Of a stretch of DNA of 45,819 nt, positions 25,197 to 34,645 are shown piece after piece. Origin of the DNA: Candidatus Cloacimonadota bacterium (lineage in GTDB: Bacteria > Cloacimonadota > Cloacimonadia > Cloacimonadales > WRIO01). Below the pieces are notes generated by a model. That model was given only the letters and a program-made list of their open reading frames with translations. It did not search any database and was not told the origin of the DNA. The stretch covers positions 1 to 45,819 of the forward strand of contig JAKPKU010000023.1 in assembly GCA_029553545.1 (NCBI GenBank). Reading direction: 5' to 3'. The first letter of the stretch is position 1, and each line of letters opens with the position of its first letter. The position numbers were made by a program, and so were the translations under genes.

Positions 25197-26819
25197 TTAA
25201 ATGTCTTGATATACTATCTTGCCGTCAACAATAGTTAAATGACTCTTTGCTGTCAACCAAAAAGTATTATCTTGCTCTAAAAAGTTATCTATAACCATTA
25301 GATCGGCGGTATAACCTTCTTTTATAGAGCCAAGTGAATGTCCTGCCACGCCCGATATTTTTGCAGCACACTTTGTATATGCGTCAATTGCTTGCAGAAC
25401 AGATATTCTTTCTTCTGGACGCCATGTAAGGCTTTTGGGATCATTATACATCTTTCTTTCAATTGCTGAATAAATACCCTGAAATGGATTGATAGTCTCA
25501 ACAGGTGCATCAGATGAAAAGGCAAATGGTATCTGGTAATCGAGCAGCGTCTTGACTGGGTACGCCCAAGCCCATGCCTCTTTCCACACATCTTGAATGT
25601 AGGCTATATCTTCTTTCATATGAACAGGTTGCAAAGCGCAGCTTACTCCTGATTTCTTGAGCAAAGCAAAGTCTTCTTGCTTTAATGCTTGCAAGTGTTC
25701 AATACGATGATTAAGGGGCTCTGAAACTTCATGATTAAGCTTGATAAAGCACTTAATTAACTCATGGCTGCACCTATCCCCTATTGAGTGAATAGTTGAA
25801 GGAATGCCCTCTTTAGCAGCTTTGAGCATCAATTGATACAGCTCTTCAAACCTCTGACTCAAGCGCCCATAATTCAGCAGCTTTTTATCGCCTGGATATG
25901 GGTCAAACATCCATGCTGTTTTACTCCCCAAAGACCCATCCATAAAGACTTTCATACCCATTATTCTTAAAAAACTACTATAAGCTTCATCAGTGTGTTT
26001 TGAATGAAAAAGCTTAAAGTTGTTCTTCTTTTTTAATTCAATCATCTCATCTATAGCAGTGGAAGGAAAGTGCCAATAAAAGCGAAATTTCGTATCATCT
26101 TCAACCAAAGACTTATTGATCTCAAAACTATCTTGCCCCTCCATAAAATGCACGCCAGAAATACCATAAGCCCAAGCTTGTTGAATGCTTTTCTTAACAA
26201 GATCTTTCTTTTCTGAAAAGCTGTATTCTGGAATAACGTTATTAATGAGCTCCCAAGCCAGTTCCTTCAGTATGCCATTGGGCTCGCCATTGGCGTCTTT
26301 TGCAATCTCGCCACCAAGGGGGTTTTTTGTGTCTTTATTAATGCCTGCAATTTTGAGAGCCAGAGAATTGCTCCACTTAGTATGCAGGTCAAAACTATCA
26401 AAGGTGACAGGGATATCTGGGAAAACAGTGTCTAAGAGAGACTTATTTAGTAGTGCGGCATCTTTATATTTATTGATTGACCAGCCCCAACCGCGTATCC
26501 ATTTGGGTTTATTCTTTAATTCTTTACGCCATTCAATTAAAAGTGCTCGTATCTCTTCGACACTTGTTGCCTTGCTGAGATCGATATATTGCGACATCTT
26601 TGCCATCTCAAAGAAATGTGTATGTACATCGCAAAATGCAGGCAATAAGAGCTTACCCTGTAGATTTATAGCATTTTTACTATTCTGTAAGTTGAGTTTT
26701 AGACTGTTAAAATGCCCTATTGTCTGAATAGTCCCATTTTTTATAAAAAGCGCATTATGAGGGGAAATGGAGCCATCTGGACACAGTATTTTTACATTAT
26801 GTAAAAGCAATTCTTTCAT
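25197..26819 (-). CDS. YtcJ-like amidohydrolase
   Basis: 540 residues, standard for this group of zinc hydrolases of the amidohydrolase superfamily. The beta-sandwich N-terminus has LPAFCDVHTHFFEM with HxH metal ligands (about 58-71). KWIRGWGWSINKY (about 105-117) and FDSFDLHTKWSNSLAL (about 139-154) are family blocks. MKVFMDGSLGSKTAWM (about 290-305), STIHSIGDRCSHEL (later His ligand), NHRIEHLQALK and FSSDAPVETINPF (metal-binding Asp) follow. The substrate is unknown; relatives cleave amide, carbamate or cyclic C-N bonds. There is no recognisable ribosome site before the ATG, and the serA terminator ends 12 nt upstream, so expression probably relies on read-through or a leaderless transcript. 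Confidence 0.87.
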   Translation of the reverse strand: MKELLLHNVKILCPDGSISPHNALFIKNGTIQTIGHFNSLKLNLQNSKNAINLQGKLLLPAFCDVHTHFFEMAKMSQYIDLSKATSVEEIRALLIEWRKELKNKPKWIRGWGWSINKYKDAALLNKSLLDTVFPDIPVTFDSFDLHTKWSNSLALKIAGINKDTKNPLGGEIAKDANGEPNGILKELAWELINNVIPEYSFSEKKDLVKKSIQQAWAYGISGVHFMEGQDSFEINKSLVEDDTKFRFYWHFPSTAIDEMIELKKKNNFKLFHSKHTDEAYSSFLRIMGMKVFMDGSLGSKTAWMFDPYPGDKKLLNYGRLSQRFEELYQLMLKAAKEGIPSTIHSIGDRCSHELIKCFIKLNHEVSEPLNHRIEHLQALKQEDFALLKKSGVSCALQPVHMKEDIAYIQDVWKEAWAWAYPVKTLLDYQIPFAFSSDAPVETINPFQGIYSAIERKMYNDPKSLTWRPEERISVLQAIDAYTKCAAKISGVAGHSLGSIKEGYTADLMVIDNFLEQDNTFWLTAKSHLTIVDGKIVYQDI

Positions 26820-26831
26820 TATTTAAAAAAT

Positions 26832-26856
26832 AAAAAAAGAGCCCGCAAGCGGGCTC
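26832..26856 (-). terminator. Rho-independent terminator after serA
   Basis: On the minus strand GAGCCCGC and GCGGGCTC form a GC-rich stem with a tight loop, followed by seven T. It starts 13 nt after the serA stop. Confidence 0.95.
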
Positions 26857-26868
26857 AATCGGTTAATC

Positions 26869-27792
26869 TTATTTATTTACCTTAAAAGTAATATCACCTT
26901 TTTCAAAGAAGTTTACAATTTGTCTTGCAGCAGCGAGTCCTGCATTGATATTAGCTTCTTCTGTTTGTGCGCCCATTTTCTTTGGGGTAGCGAAATAACG
27001 AGGTGCAAATTGTTTCATATCTTCAGTCTTGTCACCTTCGACATCAGTAGCAAATCTGAAGTCTTTTCTTTCTGCAAATAATTTAAGGATAGAATCTTCA
27101 CAAACCACTTCTTTACGAGCAGTATTGATTAAACAAGCGCCTTCTGGCATAAGAGAAAGCAAGTCATAGTTAATTGAGTTAACTGTTTCTTTTGTTTTTG
27201 GCAAGTGTAAAGAGATATATTCACATGTTTTGTAGAGATCTTTTGCATCTTCAATCTTCTTTACTCCGTCTTTTGCCATTTTATCAGCTGGAACAAATGG
27301 ATCAAAAGCATAGACTTCCATACCAAAACCTTTTGCAATTTGTGCTACATAATAGCCGACATTACCATAAGCATGGATACCAATTTTCTTACCGCGTAAT
27401 TCAGTGCCACTTTTACCATTATAAGCGTTTCTTGCTAAGTAAACCATCATACCTAAAGCTAATTCAGCAACAGCATTTGAGTTTTGCCCTGGTGTATTCA
27501 TCGCTGTCACGCCTTTTGCAGTACAAGCTTCCAAATCGATATTGTCAAAACCTGCGCCTGCACGAACGATGATTTTGAGATTGTTTGCAGCATTGATAAC
27601 ATCACTGTTAGCCTTATCACTACGGATAATAACACCATCTACTGATTTTATTGCACTTACAAAGTCAGCGTGGTCAGTGTAGTTTTCAAGTTTAACAAGT
27701 TCGTATTTTGCATCAGCAAATACCTTTTCAATTCCGTCAACTGCTGGCTTCGCAAAAGCCTTCTCTGTAGCGAGTAAAATCTTCTTAGTCAT
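26869..27792 (-). CDS. serA: D-3-phosphoglycerate dehydrogenase (short, Lys-type)
   Basis: 307 residues, no ACT domain. It oxidises 3-phosphoglycerate with NAD as the first step of serine synthesis. Visible are VRAGAGFDNIDLEACTAKGV (about 77-96), NAVAELALGMMVYLAR (about 106-121), the nucleotide-binding loop GIHAYGNVG (about 138-146; first Gly of GxGxxG is Ala), and INTARKEVV with catalytic Arg. The usual catalytic His of TPHxGAxT is Lys: TPKKMGAQTEEANINAG (about 269-285). From memory, this Lys form (type IIIK) is typical of Bacteroidetes-type enzymes. The gene has its own promoter and a strong terminator. The adjacent amidohydrolase is on the same strand but beyond the terminator. Confidence 0.88.
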   Translation of the reverse strand: MTKKILLATEKAFAKPAVDGIEKVFADAKYELVKLENYTDHADFVSAIKSVDGVIIRSDKANSDVINAANNLKIIVRAGAGFDNIDLEACTAKGVTAMNTPGQNSNAVAELALGMMVYLARNAYNGKSGTELRGKKIGIHAYGNVGYYVAQIAKGFGMEVYAFDPFVPADKMAKDGVKKIEDAKDLYKTCEYISLHLPKTKETVNSINYDLLSLMPEGACLINTARKEVVCEDSILKLFAERKDFRFATDVEGDKTEDMKQFAPRYFATPKKMGAQTEEANINAGLAAARQIVNFFEKGDITFKVNK

Positions 27793-27824
27793 AGATAACT
27801 CCTTAAGATTATTTTTTATAATTA

Positions 27825-27853
27825 TAATTATATAGTTTATGTTTTTCTGTCAA
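27825..27853 (-). promoter_or_regulatory. serA promoter
   Basis: On the minus strand perfect TTGACA (27853-27848), a 15-17-nt spacer and TATAAT or TAATTA lie about 33 nt before the serA ATG. AAGGAG precedes the start. Confidence 0.65.
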
Positions 27854-27895
27854 TCTTTTTTTCTCTTTTTGCTAAAATCTCTTTAAAAGCACAAC

Positions 27896-30800
27896 CTACT
27901 CTATCTCAGCCATGGATGTAATCTCGCCTGACTCAGCGATTATGTCCTTTGGTTCATGATGTACAGGTATGGAAATAAAAACTATGGTGCCTTCTGATTC
28001 TTTGCTTCTTAACCAAATCTTGCCATTATGTAGTTCTGATATCCTTTTGGATATTGCCAAGCCAAGACCCAACCCGCTTGATCTATATTCCAAGTCTCCA
28101 GACCGATGAGCCAGCATATCACCAAGCTCATAAAAAGATTTAAATACATTCTCTTGCTCATATTCTGGTATACCTATACCATTATCTTGTATATAGATAA
28201 CAACAGAATCCAAGTCACCTACTTTCTCTGTTTGAAACACAGCATTTCTGACACCTATGATTATCGTGCCAAAGTCAGAAGTAAATCTAATTGCATTTTG
28301 CACAATATTGTAGACCATTAGGTGAAATGATTGCCAATCGACCATAACCTGAGGTAATTCATCTCCAGTTTCAAATCTAAAATTCATACGCCTATGCTTG
28401 CTTGTCAGCTCTGCTTCAGTAACGATTGTTGACAAAAGATCTTCCAATTTATGCTTTTCCAGCGGCAATTCCTTTATCCCATTATATCGATTGAGTGTAA
28501 TAATGTCATTAATACTCTGTCTGAGCTTATTGGTTGATTTTTCTACTTTTTTAATCAGCTCATTAGTATCCATAGTAAAGGCTTCTTTATTCTTTTTCAA
28601 CCTTGTTAGATTACTTTGCATGGTTGTCAGAGGCGTGTTTAGCTCATGCGATACGATGGCAATAAACTCATTCTTCATATTATCGAGAGTCTTCAGCTCA
28701 TTGTTTTTCTTCATCAATCTTTCATAACCTAATGCATTTTTTAAAGCATTCTCCGCAAGCATAATGAACATATTATTCACCTCTTCATCGACAAACATGT
28801 GTTCGTGACTACGCTGATAATTGTCCAAATAGAGAAATGCATAAATCTTATTCTCAATAATTATTGGTGCACAAAATAGCGAATTGATCTGGTATTGCAG
28901 GATAGATGGAGAAGTTTTGAAAATAATATCCTCAAGAATATTAGATGTATAAAGGGGGCGTCTATTCTCTTCAACATAAAGCAGTGTTGTTTTAGACATA
29001 TTTGGGAAAGACGAAATGATGTTCCTGTCGCTATCATAAGCTATTTGAAAGAGAAAATTACCAGCACTATCTTTTTTGATTAAAACTCCACGCTTTGCAT
29101 TGCTCAAAGAAATGGCATTAATCAGTATAATTATCTCAAGTCTTTTCACATCATGCACTTGAATAAAACGCTTAGATAAATTCATTACCTCTTGCATTTT
29201 TTTGATAGTCTTTTCATTATTCTCATATTCGAGCACACGTATCAATAAGGCTGAGAGCTGGATTGAAAACATTTCCATGGTATGTGTTTCGTGGTTTGTA
29301 AAGGCAAGCTCACCATTATCTTCAATTATGAGGCAACCATAGCAGGACTTTCTTAGCCACAAAGGGGCTACCATTACATGTTTACCGTCGATCGTGTCTT
29401 TTTCTACAGCCCTCTTATTGAGCGCATTGATGCAAATCTGTTGATAAGCTTCTAATTCTGTTTCTCTAATTCCAGAAGATACATAGATAGCAAAGTTTGA
29501 ATGAGACAAAAACATATCATAAGACACGCTCTTCTTGGAATAAATTATTGTATACTTTTGTGGAGCAAAGTTATCTTTAATAAACTTTTCTAATATATAG
29601 TGAATCTCATTAATAACGTCTTTTCTGAGCAAAGCAAATAGCTCTTTCTGCCAGGATTCATGGTCTTTTTTTGCACGTGGTGTCACTTGATAAAGCTGCA
29701 AATGCTGTTGTGGCGTTTGAACAGGTAATCGATAGGCAATATAGGACTTATATTCATTATCAGGAATGCCTCTTGCCATATCTTTGACCTTTGTCATGTA
29801 CTTGTTAAAATTGCTTTTGTAGAGGTTTGTTGCCTTTAGCTCTTTATAAATCTGGGTAATCAATCCTAAACAGTCAATATTTAAAATGTGATATCTGTTT
29901 TCTTCACATTTTTCATTGAGGATAATTGTCTGTCTCAGCAGACTTCGCAGTGGTGTTTCTTTTCTAAGCAGAGAGATTTGCAACTTAAGGATTTGAATGA
30001 CCGCGCCCCAATACTTAAACTGATGGGTTTCAACAAATATTTTGGCATTCTTGATATTTTCTTCTGCCTCATTGATATTATTCATTTTGAGATTACACTC
30101 TGCAAGCCTAATATAACAGATAGTTAATGCATATATACTCTTGATTTGATTGGCTGCAGCGAGTGATTTTTCAAAGTTAGCCTTAGCAAGTTGGTACTCT
30201 TTTTTATGTAGATTAATGATGCCCTTTACTTGATACAAAAACTCGTCATTATTAGTATTAGATGGCTTTAGGTTTGCGTTCAAGAACTCACTGACCTTCT
30301 CAATTTGCATTACTTCGCAGAGATAATAGATATATGTTTTATGAAATGGGGTGATACTCTTTTTCTTGTCAAAGAGCTCGAAAAGATGTTCTTTTTCAAT
30401 GAATTCAAGGTATTCTTTAAAGCTGTAAAGCTTGTTTTTTGTTGTAGCAAGATTACTCATGATAGAGTCATAAAAGTTTTTATTCTTTGAGTTTTCAGAC
30501 AACTCTCTGGCTTTCTCCAAATATGTTTCTGCGCTGATAAAATCACCAAGCTTGATATAAGCCTCGCCAAAGTTTACATTAGCCAGGGTTAGGTTTCTGA
30601 TATTATTAAGCTTTTTACTGAGGTTTTTACCTTTATTAAAGTAATCTAAGGCATTGTTTGTCATACCTTGCTTAAGATAAAAGTCACCAATATTATTGTA
30701 GATCGTTGAAAGTTGGTTTTGATTATTTATCTTTTCAGAGAGGCTTTGGGCAAGCTTATAATACTTGGATGCCTCGGTATATCTCTTTGTGTTTGAATAT

Positions 30801-33418
30801 AGGTTGCCAAGATTGCTATAAAGTGAGCTGAGTCTATTTATAATTCTTTGATCATTAGTCGCCTGTATTTTAGGCAGATACTCTTCCAAAAACTCAATAG
30901 CATCTTCTTCATTATGGAATTTTGAAATAAATAGCCCTTTCCTATCATTAAAACAGACTTCTAAATCATTAGTAAGCTGGTATTGAGAAAGTTGTTCGAT
31001 AATACTCTGTGCTTGAGCTTTTTCGCCTTTAAAAATATGTATCCACACCATGTCGAGCAAAGCAATTGTTTGCTGTTTGCCGCTTATTGCCAAATTGTAT
31101 GATTTCTGATACAATTCTAAAGCCTTCTCAAAGCTTTCGAGTCTCATATTTAAAGCAGCTAATACGAAATGATATTCAAATATATTATCCTTATTTTTTA
31201 TACTTGAAACCAAGTTATAAGCCTTTTCAATGCTTCCAGTGAGCTCAGCTTTACAGATTAATGAAAGCAGATCTGCTCGAAAATCACTCTCTCTTAATGG
31301 CGCTTTATCAGATAAGGTCAATTCCAGTATTTCATATATTTCATTAAAGGCATTATGTTGCTCATAGTCACTATTGTATAACTTGTATAACTGCCTTTTA
31401 AATAATAACAAGGATTCATAATCTTTTGTAATCAAACAGTTTAACAGCAGACCCTTGATTGTCTCTTTATCGAGATTAGCACTACTCTTATGGTATTCGA
31501 TTAGTTTATTGGAAATATCTACTTTGATAAAATCAGGGCATTCATTAAAAAAGCGCTCCTTGACCTCACGAAAGTTAAACTTATAAACGCCCCCTTCTTT
31601 ATAGAGTATCTCATTGCTAATAGCGTCTGAAAGCAGGTTATAAAGAGTTCTTTTAGAGATTTGCAACATCTCCATAATCAATTCCATATTCAGTGGCGTA
31701 TGAATACAGGAGAGTTTTTGTAGATAACGATATGATACCGCACTTAAGTGGCTCATTCGCTTATAGATAGAGTGAATTATCTTTTCTGGCAATTGATATT
31801 TTGACAGGTCAATATCAAAGTGTATTTTATCATCTGTAATCAACTTTTTATTCTCAATCAAGTCACTCAATATACCGACAATAAACTGTGGATTGCCATT
31901 TGTCCTATCCCACAATTCTTGGCTGAAGTCTTGTGTCACATCAGACCTTAATATTTTCTGCAAGTAATCATGCGTGTCAGCAGGAGTCAGCGTCTTCATC
32001 ATTATTCTCACTGCATACTTCAGTTTTTTAATCTTCTCTGGGTCATTGATGCTTACAATGATCATAACAGGCAAGTTATTGATCTCAGGGGCGATATGGT
32101 TGAGAAATTCGAGTGTATGCTCTGTTAGATGTTGCCCATTTCTAATAATAAAAATCAAAGGTTTCTCTTCTGAGAGGTTCATTAAAAACTGCTTCGAATA
32201 TTCAAAGTCTTGCATGAGATTATCTTTGGTCTCATTGAGCTTTGATGCTTCAATTTCGGACTTTTCAAGGTATATTTTTAGCTTTTCACTGATCAAAGAA
32301 GACTCAATTTGTTTTCTTTCATTACTCAAAGCAGATGAAGAAAACTCTTTTATTAGAGCAAAAAAAGGATCTCTGTTTTGGGTTGAACAGACATAATCAA
32401 AGATATAATAGTTATTATTTAAAATACTGTATTTAAAAAGTGTAAGGATATCTCCTTTACCCAATCCCTCACCACCGATTATGGTAATAAGTTTGCCATT
32501 TTTCTGTACGATATTCTCTACAAAGCCTTTCAACTGATTTGAGTATTCATTTCTCACCAAATATGAGCCATATTTAAAAAAGTTGATTGTTGCCTGTTTT
32601 TGAGTGTATAAGTATCTCTTTTTTTGTATTTTGTTTATGTATTGAATTATTGCATGACAGTTTGGAAAGCGGTCTTCCGGTTTTTTTTCTATCAACTTTA
32701 AGACAAATTTCTCAAGCTCGATAGGTATATCGGGAACGAAGTTTCTAATGAATTTAGGGAAGAAATTTTTATACTCACCTTGTATAATCTCAGAAATCTG
32801 ATCTTGCGAAAAAGGCAATGTCTGCGTTAAAATATAGTACAAAGTCACGCCCAGCGCATAGAAGTCGCTTTCAGGGCTACCGCTTTCTCCCGCATATATT
32901 TCAGGTGCGATATAGGGCAATGTACCACTAATTCTTTGTTGATTTCTTTCTGTGTCCATCTTATTAAAGCCATAATCGAGGACCTTTATCCTAATTTTTT
33001 GATCAACAATACTGTACATAATATTTTCTGGTTTAATGTCTTTATGCAGGATATTCTGATTGTGAAGAGCATCCAATGCGTAGACTATTTGAACGATTAA
33101 GTCATACAACATGCTATATTTTTGAGGGTTAAACCGAAAGTTCTTAAGATTCGTACCCTGATAAAACTCAGCTAAATAGTAAATATGAGTATCCCAATTG
33201 CCAAAATTGTAAATGTGCAGCAGATTTGGATGTCTTAGCTTGGTGATATGATGCATCGATTCAGCATTCAATTCTTCATAAAAAGCGCCTGCCTCGAGAT
33301 GATTAAACAACTTTAATGAGTAGATTTGATCTGTACGTATGTCTCTTACTTTGAATACACTTGCGTATAATCCTGTGCCTAAATTAGTTATTACTTGATA
33401 TCTGGAATCAATTATCAT
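27896..33418 (-). CDS. Giant Ser/Thr protein kinase-histidine kinase hybrid with NTPase-like, TPR and GAF regions
   Basis: 1840 residues, no membrane span. Residues 6-265 form a Hanks-type kinase: loop LGTGLYASV, K36, HKDIKPEN (D127), DYG at 148-150 in place of DFG, and GTLPYIAPE. An AAA_16-like region follows (about 290-640); its P-loop reads GGEGLGKG (315-322), lacking the final Ser/Thr, and its Walker B-like stretch IFIIRNGQHL lacks the usual acidic pair. TPR repeats run from about 760 to 1200 (for example YTEASKYYKLAQSLSEK). A GAF-like region at about 1330-1520 leads to HisKA with SHELNTPLTT (H1591) and an intact HATPase_c (IVQNAIRFT, DNGIGIPE, SGLGLGLAISKRISELHNG). Cyanobacteria and myxobacteria have similar hybrids. 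No receiver domain is present. ATG follows GGAGG. Confidence 0.93.
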   Translation of the reverse strand: MIIDSRYQVITNLGTGLYASVFKVRDIRTDQIYSLKLFNHLEAGAFYEELNAESMHHITKLRHPNLLHIYNFGNWDTHIYYLAEFYQGTNLKNFRFNPQKYSMLYDLIVQIVYALDALHNQNILHKDIKPENIMYSIVDQKIRIKVLDYGFNKMDTERNQQRISGTLPYIAPEIYAGESGSPESDFYALGVTLYYILTQTLPFSQDQISEIIQGEYKNFFPKFIRNFVPDIPIELEKFVLKLIEKKPEDRFPNCHAIIQYINKIQKKRYLYTQKQATINFFKYGSYLVRNEYSNQLKGFVENIVQKNGKLITIIGGEGLGKGDILTLFKYSILNNNYYIFDYVCSTQNRDPFFALIKEFSSSALSNERKQIESSLISEKLKIYLEKSEIEASKLNETKDNLMQDFEYSKQFLMNLSEEKPLIFIIRNGQHLTEHTLEFLNHIAPEINNLPVMIIVSINDPEKIKKLKYAVRIMMKTLTPADTHDYLQKILRSDVTQDFSQELWDRTNGNPQFIVGILSDLIENKKLITDDKIHFDIDLSKYQLPEKIIHSIYKRMSHLSAVSYRYLQKLSCIHTPLNMELIMEMLQISKRTLYNLLSDAISNEILYKEGGVYKFNFREVKERFFNECPDFIKVDISNKLIEYHKSSANLDKETIKGLLLNCLITKDYESLLLFKRQLYKLYNSDYEQHNAFNEIYEILELTLSDKAPLRESDFRADLLSLICKAELTGSIEKAYNLVSSIKNKDNIFEYHFVLAALNMRLESFEKALELYQKSYNLAISGKQQTIALLDMVWIHIFKGEKAQAQSIIEQLSQYQLTNDLEVCFNDRKGLFISKFHNEEDAIEFLEEYLPKIQATNDQRIINRLSSLYSNLGNLYSNTKRYTEASKYYKLAQSLSEKINNQNQLSTIYNNIGDFYLKQGMTNNALDYFNKGKNLSKKLNNIRNLTLANVNFGEAYIKLGDFISAETYLEKARELSENSKNKNFYDSIMSNLATTKNKLYSFKEYLEFIEKEHLFELFDKKKSITPFHKTYIYYLCEVMQIEKVSEFLNANLKPSNTNNDEFLYQVKGIINLHKKEYQLAKANFEKSLAAANQIKSIYALTICYIRLAECNLKMNNINEAEENIKNAKIFVETHQFKYWGAVIQILKLQISLLRKETPLRSLLRQTIILNEKCEENRYHILNIDCLGLITQIYKELKATNLYKSNFNKYMTKVKDMARGIPDNEYKSYIAYRLPVQTPQQHLQLYQVTPRAKKDHESWQKELFALLRKDVINEIHYILEKFIKDNFAPQKYTIIYSKKSVSYDMFLSHSNFAIYVSSGIRETELEAYQQICINALNKRAVEKDTIDGKHVMVAPLWLRKSCYGCLIIEDNGELAFTNHETHTMEMFSIQLSALLIRVLEYENNEKTIKKMQEVMNLSKRFIQVHDVKRLEIIILINAISLSNAKRGVLIKKDSAGNFLFQIAYDSDRNIISSFPNMSKTTLLYVEENRRPLYTSNILEDIIFKTSPSILQYQINSLFCAPIIIENKIYAFLYLDNYQRSHEHMFVDEEVNNMFIMLAENALKNALGYERLMKKNNELKTLDNMKNEFIAIVSHELNTPLTTMQSNLTRLKKNKEAFTMDTNELIKKVEKSTNKLRQSINDIITLNRYNGIKELPLEKHKLEDLLSTIVTEAELTSKHRRMNFRFETGDELPQVMVDWQSFHLMVYNIVQNAIRFTSDFGTIIIGVRNAVFQTEKVGDLDSVVIYIQDNGIGIPEYEQENVFKSFYELGDMLAHRSGDLEYRSSGLGLGLAISKRISELHNGKIWLRSKESEGTIVFISIPVHHEPKDIIAESGEITSMAEIE

Positions 33419-33437
33419 AAATCCTCCACTTATAGTA

Positions 33438-33465
33438 TAATAAAAAAATAAGAGATTTTTGTCAA
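33438..33465 (-). promoter_or_regulatory. Promoter of the hybrid kinase gene
   Basis: On the minus strand perfect TTGACA (33465-33460), 16 nt and TATTAT (or 19 nt and TATACT) lie about 20-45 nt before the ATG at 33418. Confidence 0.65.
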
Positions 33466-33623
33466 GAATTTAAAAGTTGATTTTTCATAATACATTATGC
33501 ATTATCACTGAATAAGTATTTTACTGCATGAAACTGGTTCTGTCGGTCAATCATAGCTGTATTGAAGTCGTTTGTCTCACCTTTACAAACTCAAATATCA
33601 TACTGGCAACCAAAAATATGTAT

Positions 33624-33738
33624 TAAAAAAAATCACCCCTAAACCCGCTCGTAGTAGGCATCTGCTGTTTTAGGTTAAAATAGTTTTCGAAAAACACCAT
33701 TTTCTAAGCCCTATATATGTAGAGGGTGATGTTTTTTT
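33624..33738. other. Structured intergenic element with T-runs on both strands
   Basis: An outer pair, ATCACCC (33632-33638) and GGGTGAT (33724-33730), encloses a hairpin CCTAAA/TTTAGG (33638-33674) and a second hairpin GTTTT/AAAAC (33683-33695). The outer pair is followed by seven T on the plus strand, and by eight T at the other end on the minus strand. It could be a small RNA, a leader of the kinase gene or a two-way terminator. The remainder of the 450-nt gap (33419-33868) has only the kinase promoter and the peroxiredoxin terminator. Confidence 0.45.
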
Positions 33739-33819
33739 ATTCAGAATTAATAATTATTTTGTCAGACTCACTGAAATGAAGATAAAAAAGGAGGCATTAT
33801 CTTAAATATTACTTTTTGT

Positions 33820-33848
33820 AAAAAAAAGCACATAGTTTCCTCTGTGCT
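33820..33848 (-). terminator. Terminator after the peroxiredoxin gene
   Basis: On the minus strand AGCACA and TGTGCT form a 6-bp stem with a 9-10-nt loop, followed by a run of T. It starts 21 nt after the peroxiredoxin stop. Confidence 0.85.
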
Positions 33849-33868
33849 AAAAAATATACTTTTTTAAA

Positions 33869-34543
33869 TTATTTGTTTAATGGCTTATGGCATAACCACC
33901 AGTCAAGGCATTGGTAACCATTCTTTTCTTGATTTTTCATTCTTTCATTAGCTGCATCTACGTCTGTTGCAGGTGGAACGATTACGTGATCGCCAAACAA
34001 TTCGCCATTAGGCCATTGTGCAGGCATAGCAACTTTGTTTTTATCAGCGATTTGCATAGCTTCGATTGCTCTTAAGATTTCGTCCATATTTCTACCGAGT
34101 TCTTGTGGGTAGTAGAATATGATTCTGATTTTACCATTACCGTCAACAATCAATACCGCTCTAACTGTGTTGGTGCCTTTGCCTGGGTGAATCAAGCCAA
34201 GTCTGCCTGCTACAGCGCCAGTATCAGCGATGATTGGGAATTGAATTTCTACGCCTAATTTCTCTTTGATCCATTCTTCCCATTTAATGTGTGAGAAAAT
34301 CTGATCTACACTCATTCCGATTAATTCGCAATTAAGCGCTTTGAACTTTTCGTATCTTGTTTGAAATGCGACAAATTCTGTGGTACATACTGGTGTGAAA
34401 TCAGCTGGATGGCTAAATAATACAAACCATTGCCCTTTGTAATCATCTGGTAATACTTTCATTCCGCGTGTTGTTTGCACTGTCATTTTTGGGAAATCGT
34501 CTCCCAATAGTGGCATCCCTGTAAATTCTTGTTTGTTTTCCAT
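33869..34543 (-). CDS. Peroxiredoxin, Prx6-like / archaeal type
   Basis: 224 residues, cytoplasmic. It reduces hydrogen and organic peroxides through the peroxidatic C53 in [19 protein letters not shown] and the long C-terminal domain ([10 protein letters not shown]-like, then [16 protein letters not shown]) match the Prx6 subfamily. Two C-terminal cysteines, C212 and C218 ([11 protein letters not shown]), correspond to those of archaeal enzymes such as Aeropyrum ThiPx, where they can form disulphides with the active Cys. GGAG lies 8-9 nt before the ATG. It is monocistronic, with its own promoter, a palindrome upstream and a terminator downstream. Confidence 0.95.
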   Translation of the reverse strand: MENKQEFTGMPLLGDDFPKMTVQTTRGMKVLPDDYKGQWFVLFSHPADFTPVCTTEFVAFQTRYEKFKALNCELIGMSVDQIFSHIKWEEWIKEKLGVEIQFPIIADTGAVAGRLGLIHPGKGTNTVRAVLIVDGNGKIRIIFYYPQELGRNMDEILRAIEAMQIADKNKVAMPAQWPNGELFGDHVIVPPATDVDAANERMKNQEKNGYQCLDWWLCHKPLNK

Positions 34544-34577
34544 TTTTTACACTCCTATCTTTAATGTCATTGTTTAT

Positions 34578-34605
34578 AATATAACAGGTTTTTTGAATAA
34601 AGCAA
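34578..34605 (-). promoter_or_regulatory. Peroxiredoxin promoter
   Basis: On the minus strand TTGCTT (34605-34600), 16 nt and TATATT (34583-34578) lie about 35 nt before the ATG. Confidence 0.55.
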
Positions 34606-34645
34606 ATACTTTTTTATATTATTTCTAATTAATCTAATAAACCCT

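Noticed and set aside
26185-26727. 180-codon plus-strand frame opposite the amidohydrolase gene
   Set aside because: It is antisense to conserved amidohydrolase motifs and has no ribosome site.
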